Positions 9,096 through 18,100 of a DNA stretch of 64,000 bases are shown in pieces; the first letter of the stretch is position 1; each line of letters begins with the position of its first letter. The notes beneath the pieces were generated by a model. That model made no database searches. It was not told the origin of the DNA and was given only the letters and a program-made list of their open reading frames with translations. The position numbers were made by a program, and so were the translations under genes. The DNA lies in contig JBCBFU010000001.1 of NCBI GenBank assembly GCA_038527375.1, forward strand, positions 62,001 through 126,000, in the 5' to 3' direction. This DNA is from Shimia_B sp038527375. GTDB lineage: Bacteria; Pseudomonadota; Alphaproteobacteria; Rhodobacterales; Rhodobacteraceae.

Positions 9096-9220
9096 AGTGG
9101 TCGTCTCTCCCACGCCTCTGAACCTCTTTATTTGGGCCATAAGGCGACTTGTCCTTGTTTACAGTGACGGGCCACTCCCAGGGGCCCTGACAGCGCAATT
9201 AGCGCGAGTGTCAACTTTTC

Positions 9221-9244
9221 AAGTGTCAGTTTAAATTGACACTT
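9221..9244. promoter_or_regulatory. PpsR operator in the ppaA-bchF intergenic region
   Basis: A 24-bp near-perfect palindrome with arms AAGTGTCA and TGACACTT around an 8-bp AT-rich centre; it contains the TGT-N12-ACA pattern (9224-9241) known for PpsR/CrtJ. A further AGTGTCA half-site lies 15 bases upstream at 9207-9213, so cooperative binding of two dimers is possible. The right arm contains the bchF -35 box. Confidence 0.75.
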
Positions 9245-9264
9245 AGCTGAGCCGCCCCTAGTCT
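9236..9264 (+). promoter_or_regulatory. sigma70-like promoter of the bchF operon
   Basis: A perfect TTGACA (9236-9241), 17 bases, then TAGTCT (9259-9264). Transcription would start near 9271, about 27 bases before the bchF ATG. The -35 box is part of the PpsR palindrome, which gives a direct way for PpsR to block RNA polymerase. Confidence 0.6.
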
Positions 9265-9297
9265 TTCCGGACCACGACCTGTCAGGAGAGTCGGAGG

Positions 9298-9834
9298 ATG
9301 TCTGTCACCGATCCGGGTGCAATGGGGCCAGCGGGCGATGCCCGCACTGCCCGCACGGCGCCTGTGCAACTGTATACGCCCGAAGAGCGGGCGCGCCGCG
9401 ACGCGACGGTCTGGACGCTGGTTCAGGGCGTGCTGGCGCCGTTGCAATTCCTCGTCTTTCTGGCGTCGCTTGTGCTGGTGATCCGCTACCTTGCCACGGG
9501 TGCGGGCTACGAGATCGCCACCCAGTCGATCCTGGCAAAGACCGCGTTTCTCTACTTGATCATGGTCACAGGCGCGATCTGGGAGAAGGTCGTCTTTGGG
9601 CAGTACCTTTTTGCGCCTGCATTCTTCTGGGAAGACGTGTTTTCCTTTGCGGTGATTGCGCTGCACACGCTTTACCTCTGGGTCCTGTTTACGGGCGCTG
9701 CGGGGCCCGCAGCGCAGATGTGGATCGCGCTTGCCGCCTATGCGGCCTATTGCATCAACGCGTTTCAGTTCCTGTGGAAGCTCCGCCAAGCGCGGCTTCA
9801 GAGTGCGGCTGACGCACAGGCGGTGGCGGCATGA
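9298..9834 (+). CDS. bchF: 3-vinyl bacteriochlorophyllide hydratase
   Basis: A 178-residue integral membrane enzyme that hydrates the 3-vinyl group of (bacterio)chlorophyllide to 3-hydroxyethyl on the way to bacteriochlorophyll a. Family features include LYTPEERARRDATVWTLVQ before the first membrane segment, GAIWEKVVFGQYLFAPAFFWEDVFS (in part) in the core, and AYAAYCINAFQFLWKLRQARL at the end. AGGAG lies nine bases before the ATG. It is the first gene of the long plus-strand operon and its stop overlaps the bchN start (ATGA). Confidence 0.95.
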   Translation: MSVTDPGAMGPAGDARTARTAPVQLYTPEERARRDATVWTLVQGVLAPLQFLVFLASLVLVIRYLATGAGYEIATQSILAKTAFLYLIMVTGAIWEKVVFGQYLFAPAFFWEDVFSFAVIALHTLYLWVLFTGAAGPAAQMWIALAAYAAYCINAFQFLWKLRQARLQSAADAQAVAA

Positions 9835-11138
9835 AAGATCACGTGACCGCCCCCGATACCGGATGCCGTGACGCGCCCATCCTCAAGGAGCGGGGTCAGC
9901 GCGAGGTCTTCTGCGGGCTGACCGGTATCATCTGGTTGCACCGCAAGATGCAGGACGCGTTCTTCCTTGTGGTGGGGTCGCGCACCTGCGCCCATTTGCT
10001 GCAATCCGCCGCGGGCGTGATGATCTTTGCAGAACCGCGGTTCGGCACCGCGATCCTCGAGGAAAAAGACCTCGCCGGGATGGCGGATGCGCATGAGGAA
10101 CTGGACCGCGAAGTGGCCAGATTACTGTCAAGGCGGCCTGACATTCGGCAGCTGTTCTTGGTGGGATCCTGCCCGTCGGAAGTCATCAAGCTGGACCTTG
10201 CCCGTGCCGCAGAACGGCTGAGCGAGGTTCATCGGCCCAACGTTCAGGTCATCAATTTCACCGGCTCCGGGATCGAGACGACGTTTACGCAGGGTGAAGA
10301 CTCGTGCCTTGCGGCCCTCGTCCCCACCCTGCCCGAAACCCACGCGCGCAATCTGGTTGTCGTGGGTGCGCTTCCCGATGTGGTCGAGGATCAGATGCGC
10401 GGGCTTTTGGCCCAGATGGGCGTCGAGGACGTGTCAGTTCTGCCCGCACTGCGCGCGGGCGATCATCCGGCGATCGGGGCAAATACTCAGTTCATCCTCG
10501 CCCAGCCTTTCCTGGGCGAAACGCACGCGGCCCTGGTCCGCCGGGGGGCAAACCACCTCGCCGCGCCGTTCCCGTTCGGCGAAGCCGGCACGACCGCTTG
10601 GCTACGCCGTGTTGCCGAAGCGTTCGACGTCCCGGCCGAGGTGTTTGAGCGCGTGACCGAAGCGCCGCGCGCCCGTGCCCGCAAGGCCGTTGCGGCCGCC
10701 GCAAAGGATCTGTCGGGACGCTCCATCTTCTTTTTCCCTGACAGCCAGCTGGAGATTCCGTTGGCGCGGTTCCTGACCCGGGAATGCGGGATGACGGCTA
10801 TCGAAGTTGGTGCGCCTTACATCACAAAGGACATCGTCGGCCCTGATATGGAGCTGATCGATGCGGGTCCCGTGATCTCGGAAGGGCAGGATGTCGATCT
10901 CCAACTGGCCCGCGCACGCGCGGCGCGCCCGGATATCACCGTGTGCGGTCTGGGCCTTGCCAACCCGCTGGAGGCTGAAGGTCTCACGACCAAATGGGCG
11001 ATCGAATTGGTGTTCAGCCCTGTGCATTTCTACGAACAGGCGGGCGATCTTGCCGCGCTTTTCGCCCGTCCCCTGCGGCGGAAGGCCCTGCTGGGCAAGA
11101 TGCATCCCAACCGCCTCCGCAAGGAGGGTGTGGAATGA
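9831..11138 (+). CDS. bchN: Light-independent protochlorophyllide reductase subunit N
   Basis: A 435-residue nitrogenase-like subunit. With BchB it forms the catalytic component of dark-operative protochlorophyllide reductase, which receives electrons from BchL. Cys28 (EVFCGLTG), Cys53 (SRTCAHLL) and Cys114 (VGSCPSEV) match the three cysteines that, together with an Asp of BchB, hold the NB [4Fe-4S] cluster in Rhodobacter capsulatus. The ATG overlaps the bchF stop by four bases. A palindromic repeat lies between its stop and bchB. Confidence 0.97.
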   Translation: MKDHVTAPDTGCRDAPILKERGQREVFCGLTGIIWLHRKMQDAFFLVVGSRTCAHLLQSAAGVMIFAEPRFGTAILEEKDLAGMADAHEELDREVARLLSRRPDIRQLFLVGSCPSEVIKLDLARAAERLSEVHRPNVQVINFTGSGIETTFTQGEDSCLAALVPTLPETHARNLVVVGALPDVVEDQMRGLLAQMGVEDVSVLPALRAGDHPAIGANTQFILAQPFLGETHAALVRRGANHLAAPFPFGEAGTTAWLRRVAEAFDVPAEVFERVTEAPRARARKAVAAAAKDLSGRSIFFFPDSQLEIPLARFLTRECGMTAIEVGAPYITKDIVGPDMELIDAGPVISEGQDVDLQLARARAARPDITVCGLGLANPLEAEGLTTKWAIELVFSPVHFYEQAGDLAALFARPLRRKALLGKMHPNRLRKEGVE

Positions 11139-11147
11139 ACTGCCGCT

Positions 11148-11200
11148 TCCTTCTTCTGGCTCAAAATATCCCGGGGAGCGCGAGGGGCTGGCCCCTCGCG
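11148..11200 (-). repeat. Dispersed GC-rich palindromic repeat, copy 1 (bchN-bchB)
   Basis: Read on the minus strand: a perfect 10-bp stem (CGCGAGGGGC against GCCCCTCGCG, 11179-11200) followed by CCCGGGATATTTTGAGCCAG and AGAAG. The core is shared with copies at 12557 and 16381. It fills most of the 73 bases between bchN and bchB and leaves bchB without a clear Shine-Dalgarno sequence. Confidence 0.75.
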
Positions 11201-11211
11201 AGTGCTGCGGC

Positions 11212-12804
11212 GTGAAGCTGACGGTGTGGACATATGAAGGGCCGCCCCATGTGGGTGCGATGCGGGTCGCCACGGGGATGAAGGGGCTGCATTACGTGCT
11301 GCACGCCCCCCAGGGCGATACCTATGCCGATCTTCTGTTCACGATGATCGAGCGGCGCGACCACCGGCCCCCGGTCAGCTATACGACCTTTCAGGCACGT
11401 GATCTGGGGGCGGATACGGCCTATCTGTTCAAGGATGCGTGCCGGGATGCGGTGGAGCGGTTCAAACCGCAGGCCATCATCGTCGGCGCGTCGTGCACGG
11501 CGGAACTGATTCAGGACGACCCGGGCGGCCTTGCGGCCACGATGGGGCTGGATGTGCCGGTGATCCCGCTGGAATTGCCGTCCTATTCCCGCAAGGAGAA
11601 TTTCGGCGCCGACGAGACGTTTTTCCAGATTTGCCGTCATCTCGTTCAGCCGATGGAGCGGACCCAGCAGGTCACCTGCAACATCCTTGGTGCGACGGGG
11701 CTGGGCTTTCGCCACCGCGATGACGTGGCCGAGATCACGGGCCTGCTGGCGGATATGGGCATCAACGTCAATGTCGCGGCCCCGCTGGATGCGACGCCTG
11801 CGGACATCACGCGCCTGGGTGCGGCGCATTTCAATGTGTTGCTTTACCCGGAGACCGGCGAGACCGCCGCGCGCTGGCTCGAGCGGGAGCATGGCCAACC
11901 CTACACCAAGGTGGTCCCCATTGGCGTTGGCGCCACGCGCGATTTTATCGACGAGGTCCTATCGCTGACGGGTCGTGACGCCTTGGTGGACGAATCCCGT
12001 CTGCGGTTGCCGTGGTGGTCGAAATCGGTGGACTCCACCTACCTGACCGGAAAGCGGGTCTTTATCTTTGGGGACGCGACCCATGTGCGCGCGGCCACGC
12101 GCATCGCGCGCGAGGAGATGGGGTTCGAGGTTGCGGGCATCGGGTGCTTCAACCGTGAATATGCACGCGACATCCGTGCATTGGCCCGCGAGATCGGGGT
12201 CGAGGCGCTGATCACCGACGATTATCTCGAGGTCGAGCAGACGATCGAAGCGCTCGCGCCCGAGATGATCCTTGGCACGCAGATGGAGCGTCACATCGGC
12301 AAGCGGCTGGGCATTCCCTGCGCCGTGATTTCGGCCCCGGTCCATGTTCAGGACTTCCCGGCCCGCTACAGCCCACAGATGGGGTTCGAAGGGGCCAATG
12401 TGATCTTTGACACGTGGATTCATCCGCTTGTCATGGGTCTGGAAGAGCACCTTTTGGCGATGTTCCGCGAGGACTTCGAGTTCCACGACGACAATGGTGC
12501 CAGCCATCACGGCGGCAAGATCGACCTGCGCGAAGTGGATGCCGCCCACGGGGATCATGGGGGCGCGGCCCCCGCTCCTGCGGAGCCCCCCCGGGATATG
12601 TCGAGCCAGAAGACGGGTGTGGTCGTTGTCGAGGCGGATGGCGGCGCGGTGTGGTTGCCCGCTGCGGAAAAGGAGCTGCGCAAGATCCCGTTCTTTGTGC
12701 GCGGCAAAGCCAAGCGCAACACCGAAACCTATGCCGCCGAGCAGGGTGTGAGCGAAATCAGCGTCGATACGCTATATGAGGCGAAGGCCCATTATGCGCG
12801 ATAG
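11212..12804 (+). CDS. bchB: Light-independent protochlorophyllide reductase subunit B
   Basis: A 530-residue partner of BchN in dark-operative protochlorophyllide reductase. It starts at GTG 11212 (family N terminus KLTVWTYEGPPHVGAMR); no better start exists, and the longer frame upstream is not BchB-like. Asp36 (APQGDTYAD) is the known fourth ligand of the NB cluster. The nitrogenase-like core runs to about residue 425. A linker follows, and then the C-terminal domain (LPAAEKELRKIPFFVRGKA). The linker (about residues 449-470, GGAAPAPAEPPRDMSSQKTG) is encoded by a copy of the dispersed palindromic repeat, which makes the protein slightly long. The end overlaps bchH by 11 bases. Confidence 0.96.
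   Translation: MKLTVWTYEGPPHVGAMRVATGMKGLHYVLHAPQGDTYADLLFTMIERRDHRPPVSYTTFQARDLGADTAYLFKDACRDAVERFKPQAIIVGASCTAELIQDDPGGLAATMGLDVPVIPLELPSYSRKENFGADETFFQICRHLVQPMERTQQVTCNILGATGLGFRHRDDVAEITGLLADMGINVNVAAPLDATPADITRLGAAHFNVLLYPETGETAARWLEREHGQPYTKVVPIGVGATRDFIDEVLSLTGRDALVDESRLRLPWWSKSVDSTYLTGKRVFIFGDATHVRAATRIAREEMGFEVAGIGCFNREYARDIRALAREIGVEALITDDYLEVEQTIEALAPEMILGTQMERHIGKRLGIPCAVISAPVHVQDFPARYSPQMGFEGANVIFDTWIHPLVMGLEEHLLAMFREDFEFHDDNGASHHGGKIDLREVDAAHGDHGGAAPAPAEPPRDMSSQKTGVVVVEADGGAVWLPAAEKELRKIPFFVRGKAKRNTETYAAEQGVSEISVDTLYEAKAHYAR
12557..12619 (+). repeat. Dispersed palindromic repeat, copy 2, inside bchB
   Basis: A GGGGGCGCGGCCCCCGC-type arm, then GGAGCCCCCCCGGGATAT and GAGCCAGAAGACGGGTG. 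Over 32 bases of the core it matches the bchH-bchL copy at 28 positions. It is translated in frame as part of the BchB linker, without a frameshift. Confidence 0.7.
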
Positions 12805-15800
12805 CCTCGATCATATCGCGCCCTACCACGTCTGTTTCGTGGTGCTGGACCACCGGGCGGGCGGGTCGGTTGACCGGGTTATGCCCGCGCTCGAGCGCGA
12901 CTTTCCCGGGCTGCGGGTCAGTGTGCACGCGGCGGGGACTTTTGCCGAAAATCCGGCGGCGCTTGAGGCCTGCCGGATGGCCATTGCGAGCGCCAACATC
13001 GTGGTCGTAAACCTCCTCTTCCTCGAAGAGCAGGTCGAGGCGATCTACAGCGATCTGGTCGCGCGGCGCGATGCGTTGGATGCGCTTGTGGGTGTGGTTG
13101 CTGACGAGAAGTTGGTGAACCTGACGCGGATGGGTGAGTTGGACCTGTCGGCGCCTGCCTCCGGGACGCTGAAATTCCTCAAAAAGCTCAAGCCGTCGTC
13201 CAAGGGCAAGCGCAAGGTTGGTGCTGCCGAAGGGCAGATGAAGATCCTGCGGCGCTTGCCCAAGATCCTGCGCTTTATCCCCGGCAAAAGTCAGGACCTC
13301 CGCGCCTATTTCCTGGCCATGCAATACTGGTTGGCCGGGTCGGACGACAACGTGCGCGAGATGATCCGGTTCTTGGTGGATCGCTATTCCGGTGGGCGGT
13401 TTGATCCGGTCACAGCGGCGGCCCCGGCGGAATATCCTGAGGTGGGTTTGTATCATCCGTCTCTGCCAGGGATGGGCGTCACGGACACTCTGGAAGATCT
13501 GCCGACAGTGGAGGCGCCCACGGCCACCATCGGGGTGTTGATGCTGCGCTCCTACATCCTGTCGAACGATCGCGCCCATTACGATGCGGTGATCGACGCG
13601 CTGGAGGCCAAGGGCGTCCGGGTCATTCCGGCCTTTGCCGGCGGTTTGGACGGGCGGCCTGCGATTGCGCGGTATTTCGAGGGTCTGGACGCGATGATTT
13701 CGCTGACCGGATTTTCGCTGGTCGGCGGGCCCGCCTACAACGACAGCGCCGCGGCGGTTGAGGTGTTGGGCGAGCTTGATATCCCCTATCTGGCCGCGCA
13801 CCCGCTCGAGTTTCAGACGCTGTCGCAATGGGCGGCCTCAGCAGGCGGTCTTGGCCCCGTGGAGACCACGATGCTCGTGGCGCTGCCAGAGATTGACGGC
13901 GCGACCAATCCCACCGTCTTTGCCGGACGTCACAGTGAGGGCGGCTGTCAGGGGTGCCAGTACCGGTGTCCGTGTCCCGGGAGCGCCAAGGCTATGGCGC
14001 CGTGCCTGGAACGCGTGGATGTGCTGGCTGAGAAGGCTGTGCGTCTGGCCGTGCTGCGGCGGGCGCGCAACGCGGACAAGAAGGTCGGGATCGTGCTGTT
14101 CGGCTTCCCGCCCAATGCGGGCGCGGTTGGAACGGCAGCCTATCTGAGCGTGTTCGAGAGCCTGTTCAACACGCTTCATCGCCTCAAGCGGGAGGGTTAT
14201 GACCTGACCCCGCCCAAGACCGTGGATGACCTGCGGCGCGCCGTGCTGGAGGGCAATGCCGCGCGCCACGGTCAGCAAGCCAACGTGGCGGCCCATGTGG
14301 ATGCGGACACCATCGTGCGGCAGACGCCGCCGCTCAAGGTCATTGAGGAGACGTGGGGGCCTGCGCCCGGGAAGATTCAGTCCGACGGGCGCGGCGTCTT
14401 TGTTTTGGGCGCGGAGTTCGGGAACGTCTTTGTCGGGGTGCAGCCTGCCTTCGGGTATGAGGGCGATCCGATGCGGTTGCTCTTTGAAAAGGGGTTCGCG
14501 CCGACCCACGCTTTCACGACCTTTTACCTGTGGCTGCGCAACACGTTCCGGGCCGATGTTCTGTTGCATTTCGGGATGCACGGGGCGCTGGAGTTCATGC
14601 CCGGCAAGCAAGCGGGCCTTGGCGCGCGCGATTGGCCCGACAGGCTGATCGGGGAGGTGCCAAATGTGTACCTCTATGCCTCGAACAATCCGTCGGAGGC
14701 CACGCTGGCCAAGCGGCGCGCGAACGCGGTGACGGTGACGCACATCACGCCGCCTTTGGCGACGTCGGGGCTGTATAAGGGCCTGTCGGAGTTGAAGGAC
14801 AGCCTCACGCGCTGGCGCGCGATGGAGGACGGCGCGACGCGCGATGATCTGGCGGCGTTGATCCGGGATCAGGCCGCGGCGGTGGATATGGACGGCGCGC
14901 CCGAGGATTTGTGGCTGGCGCTTTTGGAGACCGAGGATGCGCTGATCCCGGACGGTCTGCACGTGGTGGGGCGCACCCCGTCCGAGGCCGAGATCGCGGA
15001 CCACCTTGCCGTCATGGCCGAGGGTGCAGATGCCGAGCACGTGGCGCAGATGCTGCGCGGCGATCATGAGATGGACGGGCTGATGCGGGCGCTGAATGGC
15101 CGCTATATCGCGCCTGTGCCGGGCGGTGATCTGATCCGGTCGCCCGAGGTTTTGCCGGCGGGGCGCAATATCCACGCCTTTGACCCCTTCCGGATGCCCA
15201 CGGCCTTTGCCCTGCAGGACGGTTGGAAACAGGCCGAAGTCCTCTTGGCCGCGCAGGACAGCCTGCCCCGGTCGGTGGCCTTGGTGCTGTGGGGGTCGGA
15301 CAACATCAAATCCGATGGTGGGCCGATCAGTCAGGCGCTGGCGCTGATGGGGTGCAAGCCGCGCTTTGATGGCTATGGCCGACTGTGCGGGGCGGATCTG
15401 ATCCCGCTGGCAGAGCTGGGTCGTCCGCGCATCGACTGCGTGATGACGCTGTCGGGGATTTTCCGTGATCTGCTGCCTTTGCAGACCCGGATGCTGGCCG
15501 AGGCCGCGTTCAAATGTGCCACGGCAGACGAGCCCGAGGAGCAGAACTACATCCGCGCTCATGTGCAAGCCTACATGGCCAAGACGGGCTGCGAGATCGA
15601 GGATGCGGCGCTCAGGGTCTTTTCCAATGCCGAAGGGGCCTATGGGTCGAACGTCAACGTGCTGGTCGATCAGTCGGGTTTCGACAACGAAGACGAGTTG
15701 GCCGATGCCTATCAGGCGCGCAAGAGCTTTGCCTATGGGCGGGATGGCAAGGCGCAGGCAAAGCGCGAGGTTCTGGATGCCGCGTTGCAGGATGTCGAGG

Positions 15801-16336
15801 TCGCCTATCAGAACCTTGAGTCCGTGGAGTTGGGCGTCACGACGGTCGACCATTATTTCGACACGCTGGGCGGCATTGCCCGGGCGGTGAAGCGCGCGCG
15901 CGGTGGCGAGGATCCAGCGGTCTTTATTGGCGATCAGACCACGGGCGGTGCCAAGGTACGCACGCTCAAGGATCAGGTCGCGCTGGAGACCCGGTCCCGC
16001 AGCCTGAACCCGAAATGGTTCGAGGGCATGTTGAAGCATGGCCATGAGGGCGTGCGCCAGATCGAGGCGCAGGTGACCAACACGATGGGGTGGTCTGCCA
16101 CCACGGGCCAGGTGGAGCCTTGGGTCTATCAGCGTCTGTCGGAGACCTTTGTTCTGGATGACGCGATGCGGGACCGGCTGGCGCAGTTGAACCCGCAGGC
16201 CAGCATGCGCATGGCGAACCGTCTGCTCGAGGCATCGGACCGCGATTATTGGCAGCCCGATGATGCGACGCTGGCGGCGTTGCAGGACGCCGCAGACGCG
16301 CTTGAAGACCGAATGGAAGGGATCGCAGCCGAATGA
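12794..16336 (+). CDS. bchH: Magnesium chelatase subunit H
   Basis: The 1180-residue porphyrin-binding subunit of Mg-chelatase, which with BchI and BchD inserts Mg into protoporphyrin IX, the first committed step to bacteriochlorophyll. It shows the BchH/CobN family pattern: an N-terminal head (VVNLLFLEEQVEAI), the Cys-containing loop CQGCQYRCPCPGSAKAM, the core segments FGMHGALEFMPGKQAGLG and LFEKGFAPTHAF, and NVLVDQSGFDNEDELADAY. BchI and BchD are not in this window. The ATG at 12794 lies inside the last codons of bchB, suggesting translational coupling. Confidence 0.97.
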   Translation: MRDSLDHIAPYHVCFVVLDHRAGGSVDRVMPALERDFPGLRVSVHAAGTFAENPAALEACRMAIASANIVVVNLLFLEEQVEAIYSDLVARRDALDALVGVVADEKLVNLTRMGELDLSAPASGTLKFLKKLKPSSKGKRKVGAAEGQMKILRRLPKILRFIPGKSQDLRAYFLAMQYWLAGSDDNVREMIRFLVDRYSGGRFDPVTAAAPAEYPEVGLYHPSLPGMGVTDTLEDLPTVEAPTATIGVLMLRSYILSNDRAHYDAVIDALEAKGVRVIPAFAGGLDGRPAIARYFEGLDAMISLTGFSLVGGPAYNDSAAAVEVLGELDIPYLAAHPLEFQTLSQWAASAGGLGPVETTMLVALPEIDGATNPTVFAGRHSEGGCQGCQYRCPCPGSAKAMAPCLERVDVLAEKAVRLAVLRRARNADKKVGIVLFGFPPNAGAVGTAAYLSVFESLFNTLHRLKREGYDLTPPKTVDDLRRAVLEGNAARHGQQANVAAHVDADTIVRQTPPLKVIEETWGPAPGKIQSDGRGVFVLGAEFGNVFVGVQPAFGYEGDPMRLLFEKGFAPTHAFTTFYLWLRNTFRADVLLHFGMHGALEFMPGKQAGLGARDWPDRLIGEVPNVYLYASNNPSEATLAKRRANAVTVTHITPPLATSGLYKGLSELKDSLTRWRAMEDGATRDDLAALIRDQAAAVDMDGAPEDLWLALLETEDALIPDGLHVVGRTPSEAEIADHLAVMAEGADAEHVAQMLRGDHEMDGLMRALNGRYIAPVPGGDLIRSPEVLPAGRNIHAFDPFRMPTAFALQDGWKQAEVLLAAQDSLPRSVALVLWGSDNIKSDGGPISQALALMGCKPRFDGYGRLCGADLIPLAELGRPRIDCVMTLSGIFRDLLPLQTRMLAEAAFKCATADEPEEQNYIRAHVQAYMAKTGCEIEDAALRVFSNAEGAYGSNVNVLVDQSGFDNEDELADAYQARKSFAYGRDGKAQAKREVLDAALQDVEVAYQNLESVELGVTTVDHYFDTLGGIARAVKRARGGEDPAVFIGDQTTGGAKVRTLKDQVALETRSRSLNPKWFEGMLKHGHEGVRQIEAQVTNTMGWSATTGQVEPWVYQRLSETFVLDDAMRDRLAQLNPQASMRMANRLLEASDRDYWQPDDATLAALQDAADALEDRMEGIAAE

Positions 16337-16380
16337 TCCGTTTCACCCGACATAAGTCCGCAACCGGTTTGGACCGTTGG

Positions 16381-16445
16381 CAGGGGGCGCTCCCCCCGCG
16401 CCTGACGGCGCTCCCCCGGGATATTTTCAGCCAGAAGAAGGGTGC
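16381..16445 (+). repeat. Dispersed palindromic repeat, copy 3 (bchH-bchL)
   Basis: Arms GGGGGCGC (16383-16390) and GCGCTCCCCC (16408-16417), then GGGATATTTTCAGCCAGAAG. It is the clearest copy, occupying the 133-bp gap between bchH and bchL. The stem-loop could trim or attenuate the transcript, but no T-run follows. Confidence 0.75.
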
Positions 16446-16469
16446 TGCCCTTTGTGAAGGAGGCCTCTC

Positions 16470-17441
16470 ATGAGCCCCTATGATGATCCGAAACAACCCC
16501 CTGCGGCCCGGGCCGCCATGCGCGAGGCCGCGGGTCTTGCCAAGCGCGGGCTTGGCGCGCCGCCGGTGATCCGGCGTGGCGAGGACGGCGAAGGGTCGGT
16601 GCAGGTCCATCAGGATACCTCGACCGTGATTGAGGGGGCCAAGGTGTTCTCGATCTACGGCAAGGGCGGGATCGGGAAATCCACGACCTCCTCCAACCTG
16701 TCGGCGGCGTTTTCGATGCTGGGCAAGCGGGTGTTGCAGATCGGGTGTGATCCCAAACATGACAGCACATTCACCCTGACCGGGCAGCTGCAGCCGACGG
16801 TGATCGATATCCTGAAGGAGGTTGATTTCCACGCCGAGGAACTGCGCCCCGAGGATTTCGTGACCGAAGGCTTCAACGGTGTGAAATGTGTCGAGGCGGG
16901 TGGCCCGCCGGCGGGCACAGGCTGTGGCGGCTATGTCGTGGGGCAGACCGTGAAGCTGCTGAAACAGCACCACATGCTGGAAGACACCGACGTGGTGATC
17001 TTTGACGTGTTGGGGGACGTGGTCTGCGGTGGGTTCGCCGCGCCGCTGCAACATGCTGACCGCGCGGTCATCGTGACGGCCAATGACTTTGATTCCATTT
17101 ACGCGATGAACCGGATCATCGCGGCGGTTCAGGCGAAATCCAAGAACTATGCTGTGCGTCTGGCAGGCTGCGTGGCCAACCGGTCCGAGACGACCGAAGA
17201 GGTTGACCGGTTTTGCGACACCGTGGGCTTCAAGCGCATCGCGCATATGCCCGCTGTCGACGCGATCCGGCGGTCGCGCCTGAAGAAGAAGACCCTGTTC
17301 GAGATGGAGGATGCGCAGGACATCGTGGACTGCCGCGCCGAATACATCCGTCTGGCGGAAAGCCTGTGGAACGGGACCGAGGCACTGGCGCCTGCGCCGC
17401 TGCCGGACCGCGAAATCTTTGAACTGCTGGGCTTTGATTGA
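16470..17441 (+). CDS. bchL: Light-independent protochlorophyllide reductase iron-sulfur ATP-binding protein
   Basis: A 323-residue NifH-like protein that hydrolyses ATP and passes electrons to the BchNB complex. The P-loop YGKGGIGKSTTSSN, the switch region DVLGDVVCGGFAAPLQ, and the two cluster cysteines (PAGTGCGGYV and DVVCGGF) are visible. The N-terminal extension of about 50 residues before the P-loop is normal in purple bacteria. AAGGAGG lies six bases before the ATG. Its TGA overlaps the bchM ATG. Confidence 0.97.
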   Translation: MSPYDDPKQPPAARAAMREAAGLAKRGLGAPPVIRRGEDGEGSVQVHQDTSTVIEGAKVFSIYGKGGIGKSTTSSNLSAAFSMLGKRVLQIGCDPKHDSTFTLTGQLQPTVIDILKEVDFHAEELRPEDFVTEGFNGVKCVEAGGPPAGTGCGGYVVGQTVKLLKQHHMLEDTDVVIFDVLGDVVCGGFAAPLQHADRAVIVTANDFDSIYAMNRIIAAVQAKSKNYAVRLAGCVANRSETTEEVDRFCDTVGFKRIAHMPAVDAIRRSRLKKKTLFEMEDAQDIVDCRAEYIRLAESLWNGTEALAPAPLPDREIFELLGFD

Positions 17442-18100
17442 TGGCGGATTACGCAGGAACCCTGTCGCGGGTCGAAGACTATTTCGACCGATCGGCGACC
17501 AAGGTCTGGGACCAGCTGACCAGCGACGCGCCTGTGTCGAAGGTGCGCGCGACCGTACGCGCGGGCCGCGACCGGATGCGCGCGGTGATGCTGGATCAGC
17601 TGGGGGACCTGCGGGGCAAACGCATTCTGGATGCGGGCTGCGGCACCGGCATGGCGGCCGAGGTCATGGCGCGTGCGGGAGCCGAGGTTGTGGGCGTCGA
17701 TATCTCGCCCTCGCTCATCGGCATCGCGCGCAAACGCCTGCCCGACGGGTTGTCGGATCAAGTGACCTATGAGGCCGGCGATATGCTGGCTGATCGCGGG
17801 CGTTTTGATGCCGTGATCGCCATGGACAGCCTGATCTATTATACACGGCCCGATCTGCATGCGGCGCTGGGGGCGTTGTCGGCGCGGGCGGACAAGGTGG
17901 TCTTCACGGTTGCCCCGCGGACGCCCTTCCTGATGGCGTTCTGGTATGCAGGGAAGCTCTTTCCGCGCCGGGACCGTAGCCCGGTGATGATCCCGCAGGA
18001 CACCCGTCGGTTGACCCGTGAGGTCGGCGCGCGGGAGGTCGAGCGGGTGCAAAGCGGGTTCTACACCTCGACCTGCATGGTGGTGGAGGGCACGCGGTGA
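17441..18100 (+). CDS. bchM: Magnesium protoporphyrin IX O-methyltransferase
   Basis: A 219-residue SAM-dependent enzyme that methylates the ring-C propionate of Mg-protoporphyrin IX, preparing it for the cyclase AcsF. The SAM-binding motif I is ILDAGCGTGMAAEVM, followed by VVGVDISPSLIGIA and the post-motif AMDSLIYY. The N terminus YFDRSATKVWDQLTSDAPVSKVR (in part) is typical of BchM. The ATG at 17441 shares a base with the bchL stop, and its own end overlaps the lhaA GTG. Confidence 0.96.
   Translation: MADYAGTLSRVEDYFDRSATKVWDQLTSDAPVSKVRATVRAGRDRMRAVMLDQLGDLRGKRILDAGCGTGMAAEVMARAGAEVVGVDISPSLIGIARKRLPDGLSDQVTYEAGDMLADRGRFDAVIAMDSLIYYTRPDLHAALGALSARADKVVFTVAPRTPFLMAFWYAGKLFPRRDRSPVMIPQDTRRLTREVGAREVERVQSGFYTSTCMVVEGTR

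Noticed and set aside
13838..16045. A 735-residue open frame antisense to bchH
   Set aside because: Composition bias of GC-rich codons; no domain motifs and full overlap with a certain gene.
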